Source: Baylisascaris procyonis
Taxonomy: Eukaryota; Nematoda; Chromadorea; Rhabditida; Ascarididae
DNA length: 64,000 bases
Assembly: GCA_037389465.1 (NCBI GenBank)
Contig: JAZARR010000095.1
Location: 3,230,501 to 3,294,500 of the forward strand
Direction: 5' to 3'
Position numbers and translations under genes: made by a program. Position 1 is the first letter of the stretch. Each line of letters opens with the position of its first letter. This document shows positions 26,581-53,504 of the stretch, one piece after another. The notes below the pieces were generated by a model that ran no database searches, was not told the DNA's origin, and saw only the letters and a list, made by a program, of their open reading frames with translations.

Positions 26581-28029
26581 CAAATGTTGTCAATTTCAAT
26601 AGCACTAAAAGCTGCTGATTTAGCGAAAACATTCACTCAATGAACATCACTGCTTTAAAAAACTTACACTTCTGCATTTATGCCAACAACTGGCCAGAGC
26701 GATGAATAGGTGGTACCTCGGTCAGAAGGATGAATCGTTATGGGATGAGCAATGCTAAACGCTTGTAACGATAAACCCACTCACTTTGTTCGATTTTTTT
26801 GTGCATTTTTATAGGGAAACTTTTTGGTAAATGATGAGTAATAATGATTTGTTGATCTGCTTTCCAAGTTTGGTGGGTTTTTTTAGAATTTTATCAGCTT
26901 TTTGAATGCTTTTGTTGACGAATATAATAATGTAATGATTTCTGTTGATAACATTGATAAGCTTGTAGCTTATCTGATATCAAATGGGTGGGCTAGGACA
27001 AATAAATCTGTTTTTTTGCCTCATTATGAGGCCATTTAACTAACAGAGTAAACTTTATGCTGAATCATAGGCTTCTTGTGAAAGAGAGTGATGATGCTAA
27101 GCATAAAAATATGACATCATTTGTAACGTTTCTTCGTCAGATGATTTGCTTCTAGAGCATTGTATAAGCGGACATAAGTGCAGAAGCAACTTAGTGGTGT
27201 TCCAACTCTTTAAATGACTTCATTTTCTAGTAAGATTATGCAAATGAGATGTAAGATTTTTTTTTTTAAATTTATTATTTGAAAATGTGCTAAATTATGT
27301 AAAAATATTGATATATGGAAATTGATGGAACTCATACTACCTGTTTATACTTTATAATCTTCTTAGAGCCAGATGCAATATGCGAACGAATATTTCTTGC
27401 AAGTAATATACGCATTTGAATATGCAAATTTCATGTGAAAATCGCTAACATCCTCTTTTAGAGATTATAGTTATATTCGTTGCTTAAAGAAAAAGCTTAT
27501 TGCGAGAAAAGAATTCATTGCATTTTTTGCCTATTCTCTCAAAAGAATTTTCAATTGGTCTGAAATACTTTTCATTAGAATGTTTTTGAGAATCTTTCAG
27601 AGATTTAGGTTATTTTTTTTCATTCGGTCACTCATTACAAAAGCCTACATAATTGCTTATCGTTATAGTAGAGTTACTGAATATGAGCATCTTTTGCATT
27701 CCTCTCTTACTGCAATTCAGCCTTATCCATCACTTATGAATCACTAGAAATTTTGTTTACCATTTAGCTTACTATATCATTAAATAGCACACAAATATAT
27801 TCTTAACTTTTTCTTTATCATATCATAAGAATTAAGCAAATATTACATCGTATTAACTGCTTATGTATCATTAATCGTTATATATCTAAAAAAGTTATCC
27901 ATTCTCATTCTATTTTCCTTCCTTATATTCTGTGCATCCTTAATGGATGGGCTAATTTCACCATATCTCATGCAGTTCTTTACTTCATCACTCTTCTTCT
28001 CTCGAGCAAAATGTTTTCATTTCGTTGAA

Positions 28030-28068
28030 GTATATATATATATATATATATATACTGCTGCTGCTGCT
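28030..28068 (+). repeat. (TA)n plus (CTG)n microsatellite
   Basis: About 12 TA units run directly into four to five CTG units. Together they create a stop-free minus-strand frame (28017-28385) that is not taken as a gene. Confidence 0.9.
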
Positions 28069-28652
28069 ATTTTCGAAAGAATTTTAGTAGTATATGAGAT
28101 GATATGCAGCTGTCGAACACTTACAATTTTTCTGCAAATAAAGCGTACTTTATTGTATCGTAAATGAGGCATTCTAATATATTCAACCATTTCGATATAT
28201 CGAAGTTGCCCCTCATCTATGTTTTTAATACATATACAGAGCATTAGTAATATAAATGAGTAAAAAAATAGCATTAGTAATATAAAAATATAGACAGAAT
28301 TTTTGCAAAAAATTATGTGGTTGGCCACTGCTGCTGTTTGACAGTTCGGAAATGTCGAAGACTTGATATTTATGCTTGAATCCATAGTAAAATAGTGAAC
28401 TCATTTTTTTGTAAGAAAAATACCGATATAACAGTATAGTTGTTTTTGTTCTAACATAGGAAAAATCTTTCGCTAAGCCAAAATCTTTGCAGAGATTAAC
28501 TTATTGATATCATTAGATGATTCTACTGAAGTAAAATAAGTAAGTATACTTTCTAGAATAACGGCTTGAATGTGGAGGTGTATTTGTACATAAGAGGGCG
28601 TTTTATTTATGGATATTACGTGATTTAAAGGTCATACCTCGAGTAGTCTTAT

Positions 28653-28681
28653 GGCACACACATACACACGCACACACACAT
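28653..28681 (+). repeat. (CA)n microsatellite
   Basis: ACACACATACACACGCACAC and a short continuation; interrupted CA repeat of about 14 units. Confidence 0.85.
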
Positions 28682-28893
28682 ACTCTTCATACGGCTAATT
28701 AATTGACTGCAGGTGATTGTGAACCTGGGAAGGCGTTGCTGTGGAAAATCGCTTTTCTTCTTTGCACTTTTCACTTTCGACTTCACTCATTTTTTCCAGC
28801 ATTTCGACACATCGATTAACTTATTTTAGATGCTTTTGGCTATAAAATTTTCACCGCCACCATTTTCTTAATTATTCTATTGGTAAAGCCCTA

Positions 28894-29187
28894 ATGATTA
28901 GCCAAAAAATCTTGTTGTTCTTGTTTATCATTTCGCTGCTTTCAGCACATTTACTGATTTCATCATATCCGTATGATGCAGCGGAATTTTGCCTATTTCA
29001 GACGCATACTATCCTATATTGCCGAAGGAGAGGGGCGTCCCTTATATCTCCTTATCCGTATTATCCGCCTGATTCTAAAGCGTTCAGATCGAAAGTTTCA
29101 ACTCAAGCTATCGTCATTTGTACTATACTATCCATATGCACCCATGCCCAAGAATTTCTTACATTTTCAAATGGTTTGAAGATATGA
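28894..29187 (+). CDS. Weak candidate small secreted protein
   Basis: The frame opens with a true ATG and encodes 97 aa. Residues 1-22 (MISQKILLFLFIISLLSAHL) look like a signal peptide: a short polar start, a leucine/isoleucine core, and small residues near the expected cleavage site. The rest has a CRRRG stretch and proline/tyrosine-rich SPYPYYPPDSK. No family is recognised and no good donor or acceptor bounds it. About five to ten frames of this length are expected by chance in the window, so the support is only the signal-peptide look and the ATG. It could be a neuropeptide or effector-like gene, or nothing. Confidence 0.15.
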   Translation: MISQKILLFLFIISLLSAHLLISSYPYDAAEFCLFQTHTILYCRRRGASLISPYPYYPPDSKAFRSKVSTQAIVICTILSICTHAQEFLTFSNGLKI

Positions 29188-30654
29188 ATAGGTACGAACT
29201 TAATTTAAGATGAGTAAACAATATTCACGTATAATGGAGGTATTCTTTTAAAGAAATAATTGTAAGAAACGTGGTCGCATCATTTATTTCCATGACTTGA
29301 TTTTTCATATCTTCAGTATGAAGGAAAGTCTTTTTGCAACTTTTTTTTTGTACAAACTTCTTTTATATGAAGTTCTGATTTTAAATGTACGAGTCGTTAG
29401 CAAAAAAAAAGTTCAACTGTTTAGCAGCAATAATAAACTGCTGAATTGCTTCTGCAAAGTAAGGTTTAATAATTCATTTAGTGATTATGATTGTACTAAT
29501 TGTGCTGGTCGAAGTGTTATATTTCTGCAAATTCCTCATTTTGCATATTTCTCTGTTCTTTTAACGTCATTCACCATTTAAATAAATGAATAAATAAATG
29601 AAAATATTCCTCATATAATAATGCCATGAAATTTTTCCTTATTCCAAAAAAAATTTTCTCAAAGAGAGGTGCCAGTTTGTTCGTGAAAGGTTGCATAGCA
29701 TAAAATAATATCTCATACCTAGATATCCACATATTATTGTCGTTTAGCTTTGTGTCATTTATTGTTTTTTACTTTCCAAGGACAAACTGAAAAAAAGGTA
29801 ACATTCTCATGAAAATGCTAACACTCTTTGATATGCGACGTTCAAAGACCATAAATGTTTTGCTTTTATGCAACGAGAGGAAAGGCATAGGAAGTGGTGG
29901 AGAGGGGAGGGGGGGGGGGGCGATGAAAGAGCTGCAAAAAACTTGAACTGATTATTGAAATATATTTTTTAAAGCGAACTTATTCTGAAACGATCAACGA
30001 CCAAAGTTGCATTCTGATTAAAGATGCATGTAAATTTTTATGGAACTTCATGCGTACTACAATTTCGTCTCATATGGCAATGAAACGAATAACACAAATA
30101 GCTGAATGCTAATTAGTATGCAAATTACTCAAGCAAAGTGAATCATTTAAGCGATTGAGTACGGCGGATTCATTATGTAAGTTAGCTGAATAAACGGATA
30201 TGCAGAGGAACATATGCAAATTCTTGAGAAATTTTAAGCGTATAGAAATTTAAGAGAAAATTTAATATATTATTGAAGCTAGAGTATATCTAGGTGCTAT
30301 TAGCTGATATTCGTTCTTTCGAGACTTGTGCTACACAAAAGATTGACTATTATTGAAATGTTTGATAAGAAAATAACGCTGACATCACATGATAAGATTA
30401 CTTAAATGTTTAAATGATAAAGGCAATTTTATTCTGCATCAGAAATCCATAAAATTCCGTCTTCTAAGCAGATATTCTAACCGAATTGCTAATATTGAGA
30501 CTTTTATAATATGTATGTAGTTAGCTTCGTCACAAGGCGTTGACCGTATATGCATATACCGGTTGTGGCGTGATGCGCTCATCATGTCTTTTGGATCGTA
30601 TGCGCAATTGCATTGATTGAACCTGAGCAACAAATGGGGACGAACGGAAACATT

Positions 30655-30718
30655 CGAAGTAGCTCAACCCTTTGAAGCGCTGCTTGGAAGGTTGAAGATC
30701 ACAGATTCGAGCCCACCT
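30655..30718 (+). repeat. tRNA-like relic (best copy)
   Basis: Reads like a decayed tRNA or tRNA-derived SINE head. An A-box-like GTAGCTCAACCC lies at about 30659-30670, then an anticodon-arm-like GCGCTGCTTGGAAGGTTGAA, then a good B-box-like AGATTCGAGCCC at 30703-30714. The D-arm pairing is broken, so it is probably not functional. Confidence 0.4.
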
Positions 30719-31355
30719 TTGCTAAGAGTGTTTCCATTCGTAATCAAATAAAAAAAAGTCGTTTACTTAACCTTAACGACATCAAGTGTTTAGCAAAAAT
30801 GTGTTGTTGAATTTACTGCTGAGTGAATATAAGGTTAGTTGATTTTCTTTTCGTCAGCAAGTTTTGAGGAAATTTCCACCTGTATTGCTTGGTGAAGTGA
30901 ACAAGCGTCAACGCTTTTGAATAAATTATTATAAATGCTGGTTTCAAGGGTGAGCATTGGCTCGACTGTGCATCGACTATTCCTGTAAATATTGTAGTGT
31001 TATGGTAAAAACGTTGTCAAAAAGTTGACAATCGAAATAAGCGCTTTTGGAATTCCGCTTTTCAGACCAACTAGCTGCATGAACTGTCGATGAATAATAA
31101 AATGTTTACATCGATGCTTTGCCCGATCCGAACCCCGACAAAGATTGATCGATAGAAATTGAAAATTCGTTCTTTTGAAAATGCTTGTAAATTGTTGGAT
31201 ATCCTTTAGTCCCTCCAACCTCTGCAAAGTCGATAGAGGATGGATCAATTTCAGCTGTGGTACACATGTATTCATTCTATGGTATCATTATACGCGCTAT
31301 TATAGCGCTTCTCCGAATTCAGTGACTATCGAGATGAAAATACACGACATTTGAG

Positions 31356-31402
31356 CGGACGGACAGACAGGCAGACAAACAGGCGCGAATTTCTATATAA
31401 GT
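31356..31402 (+). repeat. CAGA-rich island (copy 5)
   Basis: GCGGACGGACAGACAGGCAG leads to ACAAACAGGCGCG and then AATTTCTATATAA. The order matches 7205-7272, where the TA tail has expanded. Confidence 0.5.
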
Positions 31403-34400
31403 GACCGCAGACTCAAGATGGCCATTTCGTTTTGGTGATTCGATGCAGTGAAAGCGCAGAAAAGTGAAACAACTATAACGATGATTGATTGGTGGCAAAG
31501 TGGAGGCCGATCAAATGATCTGCTGTTTGTTAAGGAGTTTATCGGCTGCTTTTAGTTGCTGATTTGCATATATGCTGCCAGAGGAAAATTGCCAATTGCA
31601 ATATTTTATGTGGTATACTATTTCTTTAATCTAGATCATGTTAATTAATTTCAAATATTTATATTTTCGCAAATATTTAAATATTCGAATCAAACATCCA
31701 ATAACTTTAAAATTATCTTTGTGCAGAAAATTCCATTGTTTATTCAGGTAATATATACGTAATATAGATTGCATGCTCACCTTTGCGCCATTCGCTGATT
31801 TAAGTTTTTTTTTCCACGAAAAGTCCACTGTTGAGAATAGAAATGATCTGAAGTATGCGGTAGGTCCATCCATCGTAGCGGTTTTTTTGTCGAGAGTAGA
31901 TCGTTATGTTTGCATTGGTCGCCGACAAAGGCGGAGCAGTGTTCTCTTATGATGTAATTTCAAATCTGAGTGCACTTCTGAATGCATCAAACTTCTCGGA
32001 TCCAACTTCAGCTCTCATTTTGCTTTAGATTCACATTCCGTTGCCTGACATCCTCGACTTTTCTCGTCTGCATTAAAGCTTATCAAAAAAGACGGCGGTA
32101 ATCGATATAGTTGATAGCAGATTACTAGAAACGTTATTATGAATCTATCAATATTATCGACCGATAAATCACTATATATATTTGCTGAGCTAAACATTTG
32201 TAGAATATATGGTTGCATCAACTTTGCTTTAGTATTTTCTAATTTGATTTCATTAGGTTCGAAATTTTTTATTCAAATTTTTACTGCTATTGCTTTTCTG
32301 GAAGAGTTGTTTTAATGCAAGTTCCTAGTATCCAGGATCCTTTATTAGTAACTTGCAATCCCATCTGATCCCTTTCTTTTCTTTTATAAACAATACGGCT
32401 TGTTCGTTGCTGTTTTTGGACTTTTTCCTCCTTTATTTGAATCAATTTTGGATTAAAGAAAAATAGTGAAAAATATTTTTATGAGATAATAAGCTCTTTG
32501 GGAATTGCAATAATTGAAGGCATATCGTATGTCAAAGAAATATTTGGGCTGATTTCGTTTGCATTCTTCATTTTATATGTCATTATATATTCTCATATTC
32601 TCATTCAGAGATTATCAATACATCGTATTAAGTAATAACATATCATAGAATACGTGTGTTTTTTATTTCTTGTGAAATGTATAATCAAACATTCGTAATT
32701 AACTCAAAACTTCCTCGTCGAATAGCTAATTTGTAGAGAGATTAGTGCAAATTTTTTGTTGATGCATCTTTAGAATTACATCGAAGAGCGCTTCATGATT
32801 AACTCGTTGATGCATAACCAGCAATACAGATTATCACTGCAAAAAGATTATATCCGAATAAACGGATATTACTGCTAAACAGTCACATAAAACAGTAATG
32901 GATATACAACTTTGAAATACAAGACATTAATATTTTCTCAGCAATACAACACTATTTTACGAGTGAATTTGATTATTCGACACTAACTTCTATTTGGCTT
33001 TTTATTATTCGACATTTTCTATTGACTTTTTACTTATGGAACAAAGAAACTGTTGAGGAGACAACGAAATAGTTAACTCGTTTATTTAGTTCATAGGTTC
33101 CATATATAAATATAATTGCAACTGAATCGATTAAGACGTTTTTAAAGTATTGGTTATATTAGCGTGAATGAAATAATCCCCTAAAACTTGCTCTCCATTC
33201 CACTTTTCTGGATAAATTTATAACGGTTGGTGTTGAAGACATGGCACAATACTGCGAATATAACCCCATGGGTCTTTATTTGAAACAAAGTAGCACATCC
33301 TGATCAATGTTAGCATGAACTGCACGTCAATTCATCATTAAAAATTATTTCGGCACTAATTTTCAATAGTTTCAAGGTTTCATCGCTGTTTACTTTTGCT
33401 TACATTCAGCTTTATTAAAATCTTTCATAAAAGATTGAATTTCCACAATATTTTGAATAACTTTATGTTGATATATTACTTCCAGTCGCTTATTTCTAAT
33501 TACTTTATATTCATATGAAGTGCTTGACGGTGGAATGGTCATTGCTTCCTCTTTTCCGTATTTCAACAGCGTGACATCTCTTCCCTCCCTCCCCGCACCC
33601 CCTCACCTCTCATCTTTTGTACTGCATTTTCTATATGCTGTTTACGCATATTCATCCTTTTATATTATTATCGCTTTCGTAATTTTTAACCATTTCAAAC
33701 TATATTAAATTTCGTGCAACTGAATTTTATTTCAAAATCTATGAAATTTCTTTCTACGAATTCATGAAATTAAAATCTATGAAGATCAAAATCGGAATGA
33801 AATTGAGTATTTCAATTTTATTTTTTTCAGAAGTCCATATTTTCTTTTATTTGCGCCAATGCTTTTCAAATTTTGCATTCAAAAAACTTTTTCGAGTAAA
33901 ATGATTAATAAAATTATTGAAACTCACTGATCTCATTGCATTCGTTGCAAAACATCTCAAGTTTTGTTATTTAAATGCGTAACAATTCAACACTCTTATA
34001 TTTGTAACTACTTTATCTAAATTTCAAATTGGAATCAAATTTTTCACATAGGAAACTTTCTTAAAAATAAATCCAAATAGATCGAATTTGTTTCATAAGT
34101 TTCAGAAATAAGTTTCAAGAAGTTCCTAAACCACATAGCAACATATCTTTTTCTTTTGAATAAAAGAACGATTGATTTTATTAATTAAGGTAATTTGATA
34201 CCTAAAAGAAGTAATATAGAGCGTGATCTTAGCAAGATGTGTTAAAAGATTCAATCGCAATGAGAGGGACATCAAGCGAAAAGCAGCTGCTTGCAAGTGT
34301 TTCCTGCTGACGAAGAAAACATTTTGTGCTTTGAAACCACAACTGACACCCGTCTCTCGTCACTTTACTTTTATCGGTGGAAAAGAAAACCTAATCCGAA

Positions 34401-37400
34401 CTTTACAGCTTATTTGATATTGATATCCATGAAGATTGGATATCTGCCAACTTTTCATATAATAGTATAGTAATTACTGCATAGTAGCACCATACAACTG
34501 TGTTGATATCAACGTAATACTATTTCACAGGATTCTGAGTCAATAATTTTACTTAACTAGCTCTCACTATTGCTTATGCTGCTGTAACTATACAGATTGT
34601 CATGGTTTTTATTTGGAGGGTAGTGGATGAAATTTTACTATCCGAATCCAGATTTGAACGAAAAATTTGTTGATCAACTCAAAAAAAAGTCAAAGGAATT
34701 TGAGAGGACTCAAGCATAAATCTTTTCTCAACATTTTTGAAGAGATTTTTCTTTTGAGATGAAATAAATTCTCTCAATTATTGCACACCTCGATTTTATA
34801 GCCGTCAGCTGGCGAGCCAACTAAATCCACACGTTGAATAATGATTTAACGAAGGAAAGCTTGGCAAATGAAGCTTTTGATTGATCATATGAATGGGTTT
34901 AACTTTATTATTGCTTTACAACAAATTATTTACTCTTTCTAAATTATTCAATTATCAGAAACAAAAAAAAATTCTAACAAAAAATGCTAATATATTCGAA
35001 ATTTCTACATTGAAGCTTAGGCATATCAGTGTTCTCAACAATTCTAAAAAAGTCGGGATTCGAAATTTTTGGTTTCAGAAGATTTTAAATATCAAAAACA
35101 TCAGAAATTTAGCAGAAAAGAGCATGAGAATTTTTTGTAGAAGATAACTCCCTACGCTTTACTCTATTTAATTGCACTCTCATACTCCAGTTGTTAAGCT
35201 TATCAATTTTTACAACTTTTGATATTATCATTTGCTATTAGTCGTAAACTGTAGCCCAATCTACATCATTGAATAAGTGATGCACGGACATTGACAGGAT
35301 ACGTAATCGAATTTGATCATTGCATGAGCATTTAATATTTTTATTTCGTTTAAAAAAACGTATATTTGTAATATTTATTTTGCATCTAGCATTAATCCCA
35401 TATATAATATTTGCCTGAAATATCCTAGAGCCGAAAATGACTCTCATATAATTTCAGATTGCAGAGGGAATTTTAAAATATGTGTGCATTTTCTTTAATC
35501 GCTTCTGATAAAATGTATTGCTGCACTTCAGTTTCTATCTATCTGCTGGATTATTTTTTTTGAATGGAATTTTTCCAGTAAAAAAGAGCCTATGATTTAC
35601 TATCCACTTGTGATTTAAATTTTTTAAAACTTCTGAAGATAATGTCTTTCCTTCTATGATAAAACAACATTTCACTTCAATGCAAAATGCATTGTCCCAC
35701 TTTTTTGGCGTCATGATTGAGTAATCGCAAATGCAATTTGTATTATTCGACTGATCCAAAATGTCTCAATCTTAGTTAGAACGCTGAAATAGGTTCCCGT
35801 CCCCTCCCACACTCGGCAGAAATTATTATTCTTTATCAGCTTTTTAGAGTCATATTAAGATAAGGGAGATGAAAATTTTGAATGGTGTTATTGAGCGTTC
35901 CGGTTTTGGAGGAAGGCGAAAAAATACTCAACCGATTGATCAATGAGGGTTGTTTGCGTCGGTTTTTCGTTGTCATCGAAAGCATTGATATAAGCTACTC
36001 TGATCTTGTCGTCATGAAACAGATTTTTATTTTTTTTTTTTTCACAGAGGGAACATATAATTTCTTAATTCTTCTTTATTCTTTCGATGTTTTGTTTTTG
36101 TGAAGGAGAATTAATAAGCTTGCAGACTTATGGAGATGCACTATTTGGACAATCCATCAGACATTTATGAAATTCAATATCCCCATCACTCTATAAAACT
36201 ATATCACCACTACTAAATAAATCAATCGACAATTCGAATATTTGATGGAAGATATTTGAGCGGAAGGATATCTTCTAGTCTTTTTTTTTTCTTTGCTGAA
36301 GATGGTTATGAAAGCGATTTCATATAAATCGTCAACATCTCATCTTGTCTGTCATTGCATTTAAAATTTTGCTTTATCTTCTTCGTCAAGTGTCATCTCG
36401 ATGTTGAAATATGTGACTGACAGTTTGAATTTAACTGAAATTGCGCTGTTTACTTTCAAAAACTAAGCGAGACTTTAAGCGAAAATAAAATCGCTTATTT
36501 GAGACTTTAAATCGTCTTAACTGAAGTCATGTTAATATCTATCGCCTCATTCTTGTGATCTAATTTTCTTACCGATTTTGCGCCCTTTGATAAAAAATTT
36601 TCAAATTTGCATCTCGAATTTTCGTGCACATAATACCACTCATACTGACTCATACATAGCAAATAAAGCAGGCTTCGCATCCATGCATCAACCTTCGATT
36701 CACTTCTAAAAAGATATTCCTCAATGATTCATGTTGGTTTTTCTTTTCTACTGTTCACTTTCTACTGTTCATCATCATGCAGCATGATACACATATGCTT
36801 TATTGCCTTATAAACCCGATAAAGTGAATATGCAGATATCAAAATTGAAAGGGGCTAGGAGAGAGGATGGGAAGTGAAATGTTTTTGGAAATGGCATGCT
36901 TAATATGAAACAAATTCTTTTGCATAAATATACACTTTGCAAACGACATAACAGAGCGATGACAAAGACAATATTAAGGATGTCATGTAGTGCGCATTAC
37001 ACATAAAGCTGACAGCTTTAGTTTTTTGATTTGAGTTGATATTGTGCCATCGGTTGCCTGTTGGAATGCTGCAATGAATGAAACAAACTGCGCTTCAAAA
37101 AATATGGATGATTTTGACGAAGTGGAATGCAATAGATTGGAATTTTTTGGGAAATTTTCTTTTATGACATAATGAGATGACAACAACTGCTAAGGTGGAT
37201 TTAAGTGGAACTTCACTTTCGGAGTTGATTAGGCGAAATCTCAGATAATTTTTTTTTCTTCTTTAGTGGGATGTTTCTCTAGCGAGGAATCTCACTTTAT
37301 GAATTTTTCTAATACTTCAGAAATGAACTCGTTTTTTATAAGGTCGAATATAGATCAGCTTTGAGCTTTTCATATTTTACTTCAAGATAGAAAGGTTTAA

Positions 37401-38511
37401 AAAAAAATCACTTGCTTCTTCTTAAGCCTATTTAAATTTTGACACTTTTAATTTCTGCAGATTTATCTAAGGTTTCCGAGAAAGGCGTCTCACAACATTG
37501 GCTTATTCAGGTGGGACTTTTGGAGGGAGAAGAATGGAATAGTAGATGTGAGGGAAAATTCGCTATTTCCGATGAGATCTTGAAAGAAGACGACAACATT
37601 CGTCTTCGTCCCATCAACTATGCCAATGATATCTGCCTTGTTTGTTTTTTTCGTTGATGTTGCTTGCCTAAGTGCAATGAATAAATATCGCAATGGCGTG
37701 ATAGGTAGGTTGTTGCTGACGTCGTCGAACTACTGCGGTGGTGAATGTGGCAAGTGTTAACGAGATGGTCGTTGCAGTTGGTTTAGGACTCCTAAGGAGC
37801 AGATTTTTGACGTTGCACGATTCAGAAGCATATCGTAATCACGATTCGCAAAACGCTGTCCATGATACGTCGAAAGATTCAGGATCTCACGTTATGTATA
37901 ACATATAATGTCAACTTCCTTCATGATAAAGGTTCGTTACTCTATTACTATTGAATATTGTCGGATGAAGTAATAAATTATCGATTGGACTACTTACTGC
38001 TGATGAGGATTTTGACGATTAGATTGATCAACAGACGCTGTATAATTTTGATTATTTTCTCGGAATAAAGTATTCTAAATTGCGTTCCTCCATTGCTACA
38101 CTCTTTTTTTCCTTTGTGAAGAATTCTATGAGAGAATTTCTTTCTTTTTTTTTCCATAATTTCCACAATTCTATGAAAACTCAATTTATAATGTCGTTTA
38201 AATAAGTGCTACATGTAAACGTTGTTCTTAAATATACTAAAAAGGAAATTATTAACTCTCAAATAAAATGCATTTACCTCGGCATTCAATTTGTCAGCAG
38301 ATTTTAGCGCTATATGCTGCTCTATATGATTTTCGGATATGATTTATGCTTTAAAGAATATTGATTGTTTTATTTCATAAAAAGAGAGTCTAAATTTGGA
38401 ATAAGATGCTACAATCTTGGGCAATCTACCGTAACTGAAGTCGTGATCTGATAAGATAAGATTTCAATAGACAGCAACAAATCAGAGTCTGATATAAGAG
38501 GTTTTACGCAG

Positions 38512-38523
38512 ATAAAATCAAAT
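38512..38523 (+). promoter_or_regulatory. Short 5' leader after an acceptor-like site
   Basis: TTTTACGCAG ends at 38511, twelve bases before the kinase ATG at 38524. A very short leader behind an acceptor is typical of spliced-leader trans-splicing in nematodes. The leader is also open in frame, so an upstream coding exon remains possible. Confidence 0.35.
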
Positions 38524-51511
<12,988 letters not shown>

Positions 51512-51971
51512 CCTAAAATAACCCATAACTCCGACATTTAGTGCAAACTTGTATGAGATTGACAACTAGGAAAACACATTCTGTTCAGAAACAGGCGATA
51601 GATGATGCTGTTCCATTGTACTCCTCTATTTTAATAGGGTGCTTCCATTTTGTACGACGACAAAAACTTGAGTTGACTATATCCGTCTGTGATAACATCA
51701 GATGTGTTTTCCAGATAATCGATAAGGCGCCATTGGTGCTTTATAGTTGCTCGATGTTTGTTGCAAAAACGGATCAATCTCTTATCTATGCCACAGTAAC
51801 TGTTCTTGCAACTGTTCTGTCATGTCTGCATATTTCTAACCTTTATTGTTAAATATTGCGATAATTCAGAGATTCCAGCTTTCGAGCAGCAACAAGAGTT
51901 CTGTCCAACTTCTCTAAGATTACCTTTAATGATCGCTTTAAGCAATTGCAGTAACCAAGAATCCTGCGAGA

Positions 51972-51977
51972 AATAAA
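51972..51977 (+). terminator. Candidate kinase poly(A) signal
   Basis: AATAAA 461 nt after the 51511 stop and 844 nt after the 51128 stop. It is the first canonical hexamer I noticed downstream. Confidence 0.4.
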
Positions 51978-52689
51978 CAAACAGACCAGATTTCACTTTA
52001 GTTTTTTTAATCGAAATATATCATTGATTCCAAGTGAATTTATCTCATATTGCCCCTGATTTATTCATTCTAACAGATAAATTTTATACTGCCCATAGCC
52101 TATTTATTCCTTCAGAATTTTCACTGATTCCATTGCTTATTACTTGTTACATATTCTATGAAGCACCGAATTTTTTTTCAAATGAATAACACGTGTAGCT
52201 CATAGTTTGCTTCGCAAATTTATTTTCGTTGTATGTTATTATTAATCAGGAAAACGCAGCAGGTTTTGTATATATCTGAATTAAACTCGTTTCAAATGTT
52301 TGGTTTTACGCAATATTCTAATTGCGAATAGATAAACAAACAGTTTACGCCGAAATTTTCTAGGGCGATATGCACAGCCGGCTGTGTTTTATGGGTTGAT
52401 GCGTATGTGCACAATCCTATTTCGCTATATGAAACGAATATGTTGTTGCTCATTGCTTTAATGATCTTATTTAAGGTATTTAACTGGCGAGCTTATGTAT
52501 TTAATTTTATGCACTTTGCGAACAATAATGAACGAAAATCAATCCATTGCTATATTCACTTACTTTATTGATTGGCTTTCTAACAAGTTATTAGCGATTA
52601 ATGCAAGTTGTTATTGCCTTGCTAATAATTGAAAGCTTTTGTTTCGTGCACTGCTCCCCGCCTGTACAGTTATGCGCACTAGTTGTTTG

Positions 52690-52775
52690 TTGGCGAGTAA
52701 AAGCCGATTTCATGCACTCGGTCTTATGTTCTTCCGTCTACCGGTCCGAGGCTGCACACACTGAGCCACCTCGGC
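52690..52775 (-). repeat. tRNA-like relic on the minus strand
   Basis: Reading leftward, GCCGAGGTGGCTCAGTGTGT looks like an acceptor stem plus a near-consensus A box (TGGCTCAGTGTG). GCCTCGGACCGG then follows. I see no good B box, so it is probably a decayed tRNA-derived element. Confidence 0.3.
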
Positions 52776-53474
52776 TTTGCAGTGGTTGATAAATCATTTA
52801 AAAATAACACTCATAAGTGCAGTAAATATTGGCCACACATATATGCATGCATATATATGCATGATGCAAACGCTGTATTCCTGGAAAGCGCTTGGCATAT
52901 TCCGGTGAATCGGCAGTCATCGGTGAACAATCCTCCCCTGCTCATATTTTCCAGGCATTTAGTTATTCATTAATGCAATCATGCAAATCCAAATTACTAT
53001 TTGAAAGATTGGCCAATTTCGATTGTGTTATCCATTCTGCACTGTTCAAGGCATTGCCAACTTAGCAGTATAGATGTTTGAGTTCCTCACCACAAGTTTT
53101 CGTCAACGAAAATTCCAAGAAGCGCAATTTGCCAGAATTTAGTGGAGATATTTATGTGTACTTCAGGTGAGTCAAAAGGGGTAACCACACGCTGTTTGCT
53201 ACCAATGTTTGGAATAGAAAAAGATGACAATTTAAAAAAATCATGATGACCACGAGAAACTTCATATAGGTTGTCCAGAATAACAATTCAAAAGTGACAT
53301 AGTGTACTTGGCTTAAACCAGATTGTCCCAGATTTTCAAAACCAATGTACTGAACCTCTCAGTTGTATCTAGCTTGTGCCAGATTGCCCATTGACTTATA
53401 AGTAATAACTGAGAAAAAGATAGATATTATGAGGACAAATAAGTTCTCAGATCGACTTTATCCAAAAGCGAATA

Positions 53475-53480
53475 TTTATA
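53475..53480 (-). terminator. Candidate variant poly(A) signal of the CARP gene
   Basis: TATAAA on the minus strand, 24 nt after the TAG at 53505-53507. It is a variant hexamer, so support is weak. A GATAAA lies about 20 nt further on. Confidence 0.25.
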
Positions 53481-53504
53481 TACAAAATCACGCAGAATAA
53501 ACGA

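Larger units (their letters stand above)
51512..53504. other. Convergent intergenic region
   Basis: Lies between the 3' ends of the kinase and the carbonic anhydrase-related gene. It holds an AATAAA at 51972-51977 (likely for the kinase) and a possible tRNA-like relic. An open frame at 51541-51852 probably falls in the kinase 3' UTR. No independent gene is recognised. Confidence 0.5.

Noticed and set aside
28017..28385. 122-codon minus-strand open frame
   Set aside because: Its length depends on stop-free TA and CTG repeats; the rest has no recognisable domain.
51541..51852. 103-codon frame just after the kinase stop
   Set aside because: It starts at GTG, lies where the kinase 3' UTR should be (before the AATAAA at 51972) and matches nothing I know.
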